Origin: Candidatus Omnitrophota bacterium
GTDB lineage: Bacteria > Omnitrophota > Gorgyraeia > Zapsychrales > Fredricksoniimonadaceae
DNA: 33,478 nt
Assembly: GCA_903861305.1 (NCBI GenBank)
Contig: CAIOTT010000046.1
Coordinates: 1-33,478 of the forward strand
Direction of reading: 5' to 3'
Shown: positions 9,432 through 15,184 of the stretch, piece by piece
How positions within the stretch are numbered: the first letter of the stretch is position 1
Layout of the letters: every line of letters starts with the position of its first letter
Notes under the pieces: model-generated
Database searches by the model: none
The model's input: the letters and a program-made list of their open reading frames with translations, nothing else
What the model was told of the DNA's origin: nothing
Program-made: the position numbers and the translations under genes

Positions 9432-9520
9432 CGGAGAGGGAGGGATTCGAACCCTCGGACCAGGTCACCCCAGTCAACTTCTTAGCAGGAAGTTGCAATC
9501 GGCCACTCTGCCACCTCTCC
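9432..9520 (-). tRNA. tRNA-Ser (anticodon GCU)
   Basis: The minus-strand sequence starts GGAGAGGTGGCAGAGTGGCC and ends CCCTCTCCG. The seven-base acceptor stem (GGAGAGG with CCTCTCC) is complete and the discriminator is G, as usual for Ser. The anticodon stem ACTTC/GAAGT encloses the loop CTGCTAA, giving anticodon GCU, which reads AGC and AGU. The long variable arm is that of a class II tRNA, and the T arm is GAGGGTTCGAATCCCTC. CCA is not encoded and must be added enzymatically. Its first five bases belong to the perfect palindrome at 9516-9546. Confidence 0.96.
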
Positions 9521-9546
9521 AAAAATTTCTACGAAATTTTTGGAGA
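9516..9546. repeat. 14-bp perfect hairpin overlapping the 5' end of tRNA-Ser
   Basis: TCTCCAAAAATTTC (9516-9529) and its exact reverse complement (9533-9546) flank a three-base TAC loop. Bases 9516-9520 are the first five bases of tRNA-Ser. In the precursor RNA the leader could therefore fold onto the acceptor strand and compete with the acceptor stem. Confidence 0.9.
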
Positions 9547-9593
9547 CATCGAACGACGACGGCAAACCTACAGTTTGACGCGCCGTTCGATGT
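9546..9593. repeat. Hairpin with 10-bp outer stem, second of three
   Basis: ACATCGAACG (9546-9555) is the reverse complement of 9584-9593. Inside it, CAAAC (9563-9567) and GTTTG (9573-9577) form an inner stem around CTACA. It directly abuts the hairpin at 9516-9546. Confidence 0.85.
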
Positions 9594-9620
9594 TCCTTAA
9601 ACGCTTCGCGAATTTTGGAG

Positions 9621-9668
9621 ACTCAGGTTTGTTGCCACGCCCCTACGGGGCGAGGAACAAACCTGAGT
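9621..9668. repeat. 48-base near-perfect palindrome between tadA and tRNA-Ser
   Basis: ACTCAGGTTTGTT (9621-9633) is the reverse complement of 9656-9668. The interior pairs again as CGCCCC and GGGGCG around a TAC loop at 9644-9646, with one mismatch and one bulge. It lies about 45 bases past the tadA stop on the transcribed strand. No T-tract follows, so it is not a standard terminator; a transcript-processing or palindromic repeat element is more likely. Confidence 0.88.
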
Positions 9669-9711
9669 TCCATAAAAGGATAATCGCTTACTTATATGTC
9701 GCGCCCAACTA

Positions 9712-10170
9712 CTATATTCTTTTTTTCCTGAAGAACTCTTTCATCACCGCGGCGCATTCATCGGCCAGGATACCGCTGTCAACCTCAACTTCATGGTTGA
9801 GCTTCTTGTTCCCGGGAATATCCAGCACCGACCCGCACGCTCCGGTCTTGGGCGACCTGGCGCCAAAAAATATCTTTTTCAAACGCGACAGGACCAGCGC
9901 CCCGGCGCACATCGAACAAGGCTCGATTGTAACATACAGGACACAATCCTGCAACCACTTGGACCCGATAAAATTAGAAGCCTGGGTGATCGCGATCATT
10001 TCCGCGTGAGCCGTGGGATCCTTCAGAAGCTCCACCTGATCATGCGCGCGGGCAATGACCTGCCTGCCGTAGACGATCACAGCCCCCACCGGGACTTCGT
10101 CGGCCGCCGCAGCCTTACGCGCCTCTTTGAGGGCTTCACGCATCATCATCTCATGGAATTGTTGATCCAT
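9712..10170 (-). CDS. tadA: tRNA-specific adenosine deaminase TadA
   Basis: 152 aa, the usual length. TadA converts A34 of tRNA-Arg(ACG) to inosine so that one tRNA reads CGU, CGC and CGA. The zinc-dependent deaminase signature is complete: H55-A-E57 (catalytic glutamate) in DPTAHAEMIAI, and P84-C85-xx-C88 in TIEPCSMCAGALV. The N-terminus (MMMREALKEARKAAAADEVPVGAVIV) aligns well with known TadA proteins, which supports the ATG at 10170 although no strong ribosome site precedes it. The gene for its expected substrate, tRNA-Arg(ACG), lies 29 bases upstream on the same strand, and tRNA-Ser lies downstream. A single tRNA-mRNA-tRNA transcript is therefore plausible. Cytoplasmic homodimer in known cases. 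Confidence 0.96.
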   Translation of the reverse strand: MDQQFHEMMMREALKEARKAAAADEVPVGAVIVYGRQVIARAHDQVELLKDPTAHAEMIAITQASNFIGSKWLQDCVLYVTIEPCSMCAGALVLSRLKKIFFGARSPKTGACGSVLDIPGNKKLNHEVEVDSGILADECAAVMKEFFRKKRI

Positions 10171-10199
10171 AGGGGCAGGAAAAAGACTATAAGAAAAAA

Positions 10200-10273
10200 C
10201 GCGCCCGACAGGAGTCGAACCTGTAACCTTCTGATCCGTAGTCAGATGCTCTATCCAATTGAGCTACGGGCGC
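10200..10273 (-). tRNA. tRNA-Arg (anticodon ACG)
   Basis: The minus-strand sequence starts GCGCCCGTAGCTCAATTGG and ends CGGGCGCG. The acceptor stem GCGCCCG/CGGGCGC is perfect. The anticodon stem TCTGA/TCAGA encloses CTACGGA, giving anticodon ACG. The T arm is ACAGG-TTCGACT-CCTGT. CCA is not encoded. A34 is the site deaminated to inosine by TadA, whose gene follows directly. The first seven bases are shared with the 71-bp repeat unit upstream. Confidence 0.96.
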
Positions 10274-10408
10274 AAAATACCATAATACCTTGTTAGAACA
10301 TTTTTGCGCCAAGTGCCGAGGCGCTACCAGCCGAGGCCGGGCGCAAAATACCACAATACCTTATTAGAACATTTTTGCGCCAGGTGCCGAAGCCCTGCAG
10401 GCTGAGGC
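10267..10408. repeat. Two tandem 71-bp repeats upstream of tRNA-Arg
   Basis: Copy A (10267-10337) and copy B (10338-10408) match at 62 of 71 positions; a third copy begins at 10409 and ends after about 11 bases. Each unit contains GGCGCAAAA and TTTTGCGCC, a 9-bp inverted repeat (10269-10277 with 10302-10310; 10340-10348 with 10373-10381), plus a smaller GC-rich hairpin. Copy A includes the first seven bases of tRNA-Arg. No gene is present between 10274 and 10594. Confidence 0.92.
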
Positions 10409-10460
10409 CGGGCGCAAAACACTACTATGCCGCTCATTCAAATGTCCATCAATTCTACAC

Positions 10461-10483
10461 AAAAAGTCGCTTCTTACAAGCGA
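10461..10483 (-). terminator. Candidate intrinsic terminator downstream of the ATPase gene
   Basis: On the minus strand TCGCTT, a five-base loop and AAGCGA are followed by CTTTTT. The stem is short (6 bp), but it is followed by a T-run and sits about 110 bases past the stop at 10595. Confidence 0.5.
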
Positions 10484-10490
10484 TAAATCA

Positions 10491-10547
10491 TCATTGCGAC
10501 AAAACACCTTGCGTCATCGGCTCCTGCTTGACGTGTCCCCATATATT
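10491..10547 (-). pseudogene. Possible gene remnant resembling the C-terminus of the 11793-12062 protein
   Basis: Read on the minus strand, the last 13 codons before TGA give VKQEPMTQGVLSQ. This lines up without gaps with VRQQPLSQGILPQ, the end of the small protein at 11793-12062, and both end in TGA at the same place. About three quarters of the bases match. A stop codon lies only a few codons upstream (10548-10550), so no intact gene remains. A truncated duplicate or a shared dispersed repeat are both possible. Confidence 0.4.
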
Positions 10548-10594
10548 TCAAGACATGTTTTTAGCCTGACTTCGGAATAAACAAAATATCAGAC

Positions 10595-11740
10595 TTAACC
10601 AAGAAAGGTGTCTACGGCTTGACGCCAGGGAAGAACCATAACATCATGATCAAGTTTGCGTGGATGAATCTCTTTTGAAGATGCGATGAACAATGGCACC
10701 TTGGGGAAGCGTTTGCGAAAGGCGGATCTTGTAGCATCTGATACCGTTTCCAAAGATGTCTTGCACTCAAACGCCATGATCGGCCCGCGAGGCCCGGTCA
10801 CAAGGATATCGATCTCCTGCTTGCCCTCCCGCCAAAAAGAAAATTCATACGGCTTTTCATGATAATCCCGCAGGCGCTTAAGCTCGTTATAAAAAAACGT
10901 TTCAAACAAAAACCCCTTCTCCTGGGGCGTTGGAGGATCTACCAGGCGATTTTGCAAGGATCGGACAACCCCGCAATCAAAGAAATAAAATTTCGGCCGC
11001 GCCTTCTTCCGTTCGCTCCTGTCCCATGGCCAGAGGAAATCACCAAGAAGCGTATCTTCCAGGATCGAGAAATATTCCTTGACCGTGCTCATGGGGACCG
11101 AAGAATCGCGCGCCACAGAAGCGAATTCAATGGTCTCTGCGTTCATTTGAGCCGCCACGCTCAGGAATCTCTGGAAGGCGCTTACATTACGCGTCAACGC
11201 CTCAGCTTGAACCTCTTCTTTGATGTAAATTATGCCGTACGCCTTTAATTGCCGCCTGACATCGTCTTCTTTCCCTTCCAGAAAAGTTGTGACCACGCGT
11301 GGTAATGTTCCATACGCCAGGGCCATTTCAAGGTCAAAGTTCTTGCCGATCTCAACATGGGTCAAAGGGTAAAGCCGCAGATCAAGTGCCCGTCCACCCA
11401 ATAGATTGGCACTGCGGCGCCGTAATTTGCGCGCGCTCGAACCGGAAAGGATAAACTTTAACCCGATCTCCTCGATCCCTTTCTGCACATAATCCAGAAG
11501 AACCGGGACCCGCTGCACTTCATCGACGATCACCAGGTCCTTCTTGTGTAAAGCCTGCAATTTCTCCCAAAAGATCACCGGAGAACGTGAAAAAGAAAGC
11601 TCTGTTTCAGGATCCAACAAGTCAATGAACAAGGCCGGCTGGAGCCGGCGCAATAAGAAAGTCTTCCCTGTCATGCGCGGGCCAAACAAGAACAGGGAGC
11701 CGGAGATCTTTTCTAAATGCAGTTGCCTTTGAAAACTCAT
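10595..11740 (-). CDS. AAA-family ATPase with DUF4143 nuclease-like domain
   Basis: 381 aa. The N-terminal AAA_14-type domain has Walker A GPRMTGKT (about 20-27), Walker B LVIVDEVQRVP and sensor LSGSSARKL. The C-terminal DUF4143 part carries a PD-(D/E)XK-like pattern: LFETFFYNELKRL, EIDILVTG and AFECKTS. Such proteins are common, highly mobile orphan ATPases across bacteria and archaea; their substrate is generally unknown, and DNA or protein-complex remodelling has been suggested. The start at 11740 follows no strong ribosome site. A palindrome lies immediately upstream (11749-11768), which may be an operator. It stands alone between tRNA/tadA and the pilin operon and is probably an independent transcription unit. 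Confidence 0.9.
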   Translation of the reverse strand: MSFQRQLHLEKISGSLFLFGPRMTGKTFLLRRLQPALFIDLLDPETELSFSRSPVIFWEKLQALHKKDLVIVDEVQRVPVLLDYVQKGIEEIGLKFILSGSSARKLRRRSANLLGGRALDLRLYPLTHVEIGKNFDLEMALAYGTLPRVVTTFLEGKEDDVRRQLKAYGIIYIKEEVQAEALTRNVSAFQRFLSVAAQMNAETIEFASVARDSSVPMSTVKEYFSILEDTLLGDFLWPWDRSERKKARPKFYFFDCGVVRSLQNRLVDPPTPQEKGFLFETFFYNELKRLRDYHEKPYEFSFWREGKQEIDILVTGPRGPIMAFECKTSLETVSDATRSAFRKRFPKVPLFIASSKEIHPRKLDHDVMVLPWRQAVDTFLG

Positions 11741-11748
11741 GATATGAG

Positions 11749-11768
11749 AATAACATGTATATGTTATT
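11749..11768. promoter_or_regulatory. Palindrome just upstream of the DUF4143 ATPase
   Basis: AATAACAT (11749-11756) and ATGTTATT (11761-11768) form 8-bp arms with a four-base centre, eight bases from the ATPase start codon. A further copy of the half-site, AATAACAT, occurs at about 11780-11787. The placement fits an operator for local or self-regulation, but no regulator is identified. Confidence 0.45.
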
Positions 11769-11792
11769 TTTCAAACTTAAATAACATTATTA

Positions 11793-12062
11793 TCATTGCG
11801 GCAAAATGCCCTGTGACAGCGGTTGCTGCCTGACCGGACGGACCCGGTGCGTCAGGTGTTCCTGCGCATGGGTCAAGACCCCGACCTTAGGCATCGCATC
11901 CCCTGATGCCATGGACGGTTCGCCACCAACCCCCGCCGCGGCGCCAACAGGTAAATGCGTCGTATCAGCGAACTCCACCGGGACCGACTGCCCCAGCAAA
12001 TACGAGACAAGGAACGAAAGCACCAGAAAAAAAAGACATCCGCCAATGAACCATTTCCACAT
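11793..12062 (-). CDS. Small single-pass membrane protein in pilin operon
   Basis: 89 aa from the ATG at 12062, preceded by a strong AAGGAGGG site; the longer frame to 12098 is rejected because it lacks one. The N-terminus MWKWFIGGCLFFLVLSFLVSYLLG is one hydrophobic helix, and the rest is a Gly/Ala/Pro-rich, probably disordered periplasmic tail ending VRQQPLSQGILPQ. The gene starts one base after the stop of the PilX-like gene, so it is translated from the same mRNA. I do not recognise the family. A pilus accessory role is inferred from position only. A similar 13-residue C-terminal peptide is encoded at 10491-10529 as an apparent remnant. Confidence 0.75.
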   Translation of the reverse strand: MWKWFIGGCLFFLVLSFLVSYLLGQSVPVEFADTTHLPVGAAAGVGGEPSMASGDAMPKVGVLTHAQEHLTHRVRPVRQQPLSQGILPQ

Positions 12063-12063
12063 C

Positions 12064-13782
12064 TTAAAACCCTCCTTGCTGCCAGAACAGCTTGTCATCT
12101 ATGTCATTCGCGAACGCAATGAACGTGTTAGTCGTCGGAAAATATGGCGGCGACATGGACGTCTGCATGCGGCTGTCATAGACAAAATTGCGGCCGTACC
12201 CTGAAACGAATTGCCCGGTGGATGAATTGAAGGTCCCGAACGCGCCGTAATAATTACTGATAACGCCACCCAGCACTGTCACGATCCCCCTTGACCCCCC
12301 TGTGTCATAATTGTCAACCTCGAACTGGCCGGTCTTGGCCATGACGGTCGCATGGATGTCAAGATTGTCCGGCGCGCTCGTCGCGATACGGACATTCCCC
12401 TGCCAGCTCAACAGACCCAGAAGATTGGCATTCGTTGAACCGTTGACCTGATAATCAGCGGTCGGAGGGACATAATTCGCAGCACCCGGCGTGCCAACCT
12501 GCGCCGTGTAGTTTTGATAACGGATATTATTCGAAATGACCAAGTCATTCTTGCACGATATCGTCATCTGATTGTCGCTCTGCACAGTCCCGGATATCGC
12601 CGTGATATTCCCGTTCACGTAAATAACAGTGCCTGCGTTATGCGTCCCGTCAGGCAGCCCGGTGTAGGTCACGGTGCTCCCCCCGGAGGTGACCAGCGTC
12701 TGGTTGGCAGCCCTGTCAATGGTGACCACCTTGGTCGTCGCCCCCCGGACAATGGTCAACGTCTGGCGGTTCGCACCGTCGACCCCCATGGCCAACGTCG
12801 CGTCACCGTACACATAAATGCCGCCTTTCATCGTCGTTCCAGTGACGGGGACATAGATCCCGTTGGATGAATACGTGCTGCCGCCCGAGGCTTCCGAAGC
12901 CATGCTGGTCTCATCCGCACTGGTAGGCATGGCAATGGCCGTCAATCCCCTGTCAAAGCCGACACTGAAACTTGGAACGTCAACGTTCCCGTTGGCATCG
13001 GAGTCCAGCAACACAGGATGTCCGGAATTATAGAACTGTGCCGATTGATCCACCTGCCGCACAAGCCCGTCAAAAATACCGCCGGGATTATAGGCAAAAC
13101 TGAAGTGCGTATCCGTGAAAAGCGGGCCGGTAAAATCAGTCCTGTCCGTGAACCAGACAGTGGTCCCGTTGGACATGGTCTGATGGGCGGTAAACAGTGC
13201 ATAGCGCGCGAAATTATCCCGCTGCACCCGCACAGTGAAATCCCCGTGGAGCGTCGTCTTCTTCTGAAGCCCAGCGACCGTTGCCGTGGTCTGTATCTTA
13301 AAATTAAATGGAAAATCCCACACATTGGTCATCGGCGATGAGGCCGCCGACTTGCGCGTGATGCGGATGGTGTAACTATAACTGCCATTATCGATGGTCG
13401 TGGCCGTCGTGGTATAAACAGCCACAGCGCTGGCGCCGGAGCCGCTCTGGGTCAGGAGCGTCACCCCGTCATTCTTGACGTAAGTTACCAGGAACCCGAT
13501 GCCGTTATCCCCTGCCGCATAACTGGCCGCCTGGGCTGATATCAAACTGGATGGCGTGCCACTCACGGTGTTAAGCAGGTAGAAATTAATGAGATTGTAC
13601 AATGTCAAAAGGCCATCATTGCCACCGGACTCCCCCGCGTACGTCGCTTTCACGGCATTGACCTCGATGCCGGACATGGTCTTTTCCTGAACAGCCCTTG
13701 CCACATAGACCGCCGACAGGGCCGTAACCATCATCATCGAGAACAACGATATCGCCAGGGCCACACCACGGTTCTTTTTCAT
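12064..13782 (-). CDS. PilX-like large minor pilin / pilus assembly protein
   Basis: 572 aa. The N-terminus MKKNRGVALAISLFS leads into a hydrophobic helix (about 6-30), then VQEKTMSGIEVNAVKATYAGESGG. This matches PilX-type pilins, where a short basic leader precedes the transmembrane helix and a conserved Gly/Glu region. The remainder is a long, Thr/Gly/Asn-rich, mainly beta extracellular domain with many Asp-Gly turns and no catalytic motif. PilX-like proteins prime or tip type IV pili and type II secretion pseudopili. The ribosome site AAAGGAGG is strong. It is the third gene in the riboswitch-controlled operon, 11 bases after the PilW-like gene. The large size and low-complexity ectodomain suggest adhesion or surface display. 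Confidence 0.82.
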   Translation of the reverse strand: MKKNRGVALAISLFSMMMVTALSAVYVARAVQEKTMSGIEVNAVKATYAGESGGNDGLLTLYNLINFYLLNTVSGTPSSLISAQAASYAAGDNGIGFLVTYVKNDGVTLLTQSGSGASAVAVYTTTATTIDNGSYSYTIRITRKSAASSPMTNVWDFPFNFKIQTTATVAGLQKKTTLHGDFTVRVQRDNFARYALFTAHQTMSNGTTVWFTDRTDFTGPLFTDTHFSFAYNPGGIFDGLVRQVDQSAQFYNSGHPVLLDSDANGNVDVPSFSVGFDRGLTAIAMPTSADETSMASEASGGSTYSSNGIYVPVTGTTMKGGIYVYGDATLAMGVDGANRQTLTIVRGATTKVVTIDRAANQTLVTSGGSTVTYTGLPDGTHNAGTVIYVNGNITAISGTVQSDNQMTISCKNDLVISNNIRYQNYTAQVGTPGAANYVPPTADYQVNGSTNANLLGLLSWQGNVRIATSAPDNLDIHATVMAKTGQFEVDNYDTGGSRGIVTVLGGVISNYYGAFGTFNSSTGQFVSGYGRNFVYDSRMQTSMSPPYFPTTNTFIAFANDIDDKLFWQQGGF

Positions 13783-13793
13783 AAATGCCTCCT

Positions 13794-14447
13794 TTAATTC
13801 ATCAAGCGGACGCTCCGGCTTGTCGAGGCCGTCAACATCGCCCCCGACATGGACCTTTTCTGTCCGCTGAGAGTAAATGTCAGCTCGGTTCCTGCCACGG
13901 AAAAATGCATGTTCGTCATGCTGTCCGCTATGGTTGCGCTGGCAACAACATTCAACGCCGGACTAAGCACACTGCGCACAATAGCCCCGCTCGCGTTAAG
14001 GGCATACTGGATATACTTGTATTCCACGGTCGAGCATACCCCGTTGGCGTCAGTACAACCCACAACATTGGTCGTCCTGCTGTCACACCCCCATGTCAGC
14101 TGCGCCCCCCAATGAGCAGGATAACTGGTTGCATCAAGGAAAGTCGAGGTAGCATCGCACATCACGGGGACGGAAAAACGGATGATATCCGAACCGTTGA
14201 CCCCGGTCCCGGCCGTGATGACATACTGCGCGGCACCCGTGCCGTCATGACCGGTATGTGAGAGCTCCCAGGCCATTTTCTCGTTAGCGTTCCTGAAATT
14301 GTTCCGCAACTGGATGCCGGCGTCAGCATTGTTGAAGGCGGCCTGCGCCGAAAGTACAAAACCGAAAATAATGGCGGTCAACACCACAAGGATGGCGATG
14401 GAAACAAGCATCTCGACCAATGTAAAACCCTGCCGGCGTCTACCCAT
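13794..14447 (-). CDS. PilW-like prepilin
   Basis: About 217 aa from the ATG at 14447 (ribosome site AGAGG). The prepilin cleavage site is GRRRQG/FTLVEM, with Glu at +5, followed by the hydrophobic helix LVSIAILVVLTAIIFGFVL. The globular part includes four Cys in or near MCDAT, GCDSR, GCTDANGVCS, so disulfides are likely outside the cell. Proteins of this size and layout correspond to minor pilins of the PilW/GspJ class, which initiate pilus or pseudopilus assembly. The start overlaps the stop of the upstream prepilin by eight bases, consistent with translational coupling. An in-frame upstream start at 14471 is rejected because it lacks a ribosome site. Confidence 0.9.
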   Translation of the reverse strand: MGRRRQGFTLVEMLVSIAILVVLTAIIFGFVLSAQAAFNNADAGIQLRNNFRNANEKMAWELSHTGHDGTGAAQYVITAGTGVNGSDIIRFSVPVMCDATSTFLDATSYPAHWGAQLTWGCDSRTTNVVGCTDANGVCSTVEYKYIQYALNASGAIVRSVLSPALNVVASATIADSMTNMHFSVAGTELTFTLSGQKRSMSGAMLTASTSRSVRLMN

Positions 14448-14889
14448 ATATCCTCTCAATGATCTGGACATAAGAATCGATCTGTCCGTTGCCGTTCTTG
14501 TCTTCCCCGTTATTAAGGACCCCGTTCAGGTTCGCGTCTTCGCCGATCACGCGGCCGTCGGAAAGCCTCCAGCAGAACACGACCTTCACCTCAACAAGCT
14601 TCGAGTTCGAATTGTCAACGTAGATCACGCCGATGCCGTTGAGCCCCGTGATCGTGAATGTGTGGTTGTTATAGTTGGTAAAAATATTCTCAAAGGTCGA
14701 GGCCTTGATCTCCTCGACCTTGTTCTTCACGCCCTGGACCGCGATGGTCGAACGCATCCCCATCTGGTTAAGTTCCATGCAGGCGGAAAAACTGGACAGG
14801 ATGCCGGTGGCCGCCACAAGAAAAACTCCCGCGGCAATAAGCACCTCAACAAGGGTCATTCCTGATCTTTTCCGTGAACACTGTGCCAT
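14440..14889 (-). CDS. PilV/GspI-like prepilin with EF-hand-like loops
   Basis: 149 aa from the ATG at 14889; GAGAGG lies at the right distance, whereas ATG 14895 is too close to it and 14952 has no site. The prepilin peptidase motif is SRKRSG/MTLVEVL, with Glu at +5, then the helix LIAAGVFLVAATGILSSFS. A stretch near residue 120-140 (DANLNGVLNNGEDKNGNGQID) has the D-x-N-x-N-G / D-x-N-x-N-G spacing of calcium-binding dockerin or EF-hand-like loops, suggesting calcium-stabilised folding. It is the first gene after the c-di-GMP riboswitch and terminator, so it should show the regulation most directly. Inner-membrane precursor, then assembled into a pilus or pseudopilus. Confidence 0.9.
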   Translation of the reverse strand: MAQCSRKRSGMTLVEVLIAAGVFLVAATGILSSFSACMELNQMGMRSTIAVQGVKNKVEEIKASTFENIFTNYNNHTFTITGLNGIGVIYVDNSNSKLVEVKVVFCWRLSDGRVIGEDANLNGVLNNGEDKNGNGQIDSYVQIIERIYG

Positions 14890-14961
14890 AAACATTCCTC
14901 TCTGACCATCCCTGGTGTTTGACGTATTCTTTGTATTATACGCCACAACCACAAAAGGAAT

Positions 14962-14995
14962 AAAAAAAAGCCTGTCTTGATGGGGACAGGCTTTT
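14962..14995 (-). terminator. Intrinsic terminator of the riboswitch expression platform
   Basis: On the minus strand the 11-bp stem AAAAGCCTGTC/GACAGGCTTTT (14985-14995 with 14966-14976) has an eight-base loop and runs into a tract of eight Ts. It sits between the c-di-GMP aptamer and the first prepilin gene. Its loop and part of its 5' arm (TCCCCATCA) are exactly complementary to aptamer bases at 15059-15067. Confidence 0.92.
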
Positions 14996-15037
14996 GAACA
15001 AACAAAACTATGCGCTTCGGCTCAAACCAAGCGTTCG

Positions 15038-15116
15038 GCCTTTTCGGCAACCCGGCTATCCCCATCATAAGGACCCGTGGCTTTGCGTCCCGCCATTACT
15101 GACGGTTTGCGGTATC
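15038..15116 (-). promoter_or_regulatory. Cyclic di-GMP-I riboswitch aptamer (GEMM)
   Basis: The minus strand carries the hallmarks of the GEMM-I aptamer: GCAAACC (15110-15104), the core GGGACGCAAAGCC (15091-15079) and the 3' element ATAGCCGGGTTGCCG. The helix CCGTCA/TGGCGG is closed by GTAA, a GNRA tetraloop as expected for docking into the tetraloop receptor. A possible promoter lies upstream, and an intrinsic terminator lies about 45 bases downstream, followed by three pilin-like genes. This class binds c-di-GMP and is known in other bacteria to control pili, motility and surface genes. The ON or OFF polarity must be measured. Boundaries are approximate. Confidence 0.92.
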
Positions 15117-15138
15117 GAGGCCGCTTTCAACCACTTAT

Positions 15139-15144
15139 AGTATA
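15139..15144 (-). promoter_or_regulatory. Candidate -10 box for the riboswitch transcript
   Basis: TATACT on the minus strand, about 25 bases before the aptamer. No good -35 sits at the standard distance. It lies in the six-base-arm palindrome TTATAG...CTATAA (15135-15152). It would give the pilin operon its own start after the cpaF gene, though read-through from cpaF is also possible. Confidence 0.45.
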
Positions 15145-15184
15145 CCCTATAAACTCTCAAAAACATACACGCGGCCCGACAACA

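Noticed and set aside
9432-9520. tRNA-Ser as integration site of the serine recombinase
   Set aside because: No second copy of the tRNA 3' end is found in the window, and large serine recombinases usually do not target tRNA genes.
9621-9668. Terminator for tadA
   Set aside because: The stem is strong but there is no T-tract on the minus strand after it.
10267-10420. CRISPR array
   Set aside because: The 71-bp units are directly abutting, with no unique spacers, and no cas genes are present.
13794-14261. Plus-strand frames across the pilin operon
   Set aside because: They are shadows of the PilW- and PilX-like genes, which have clear prepilin motifs and ribosome sites.
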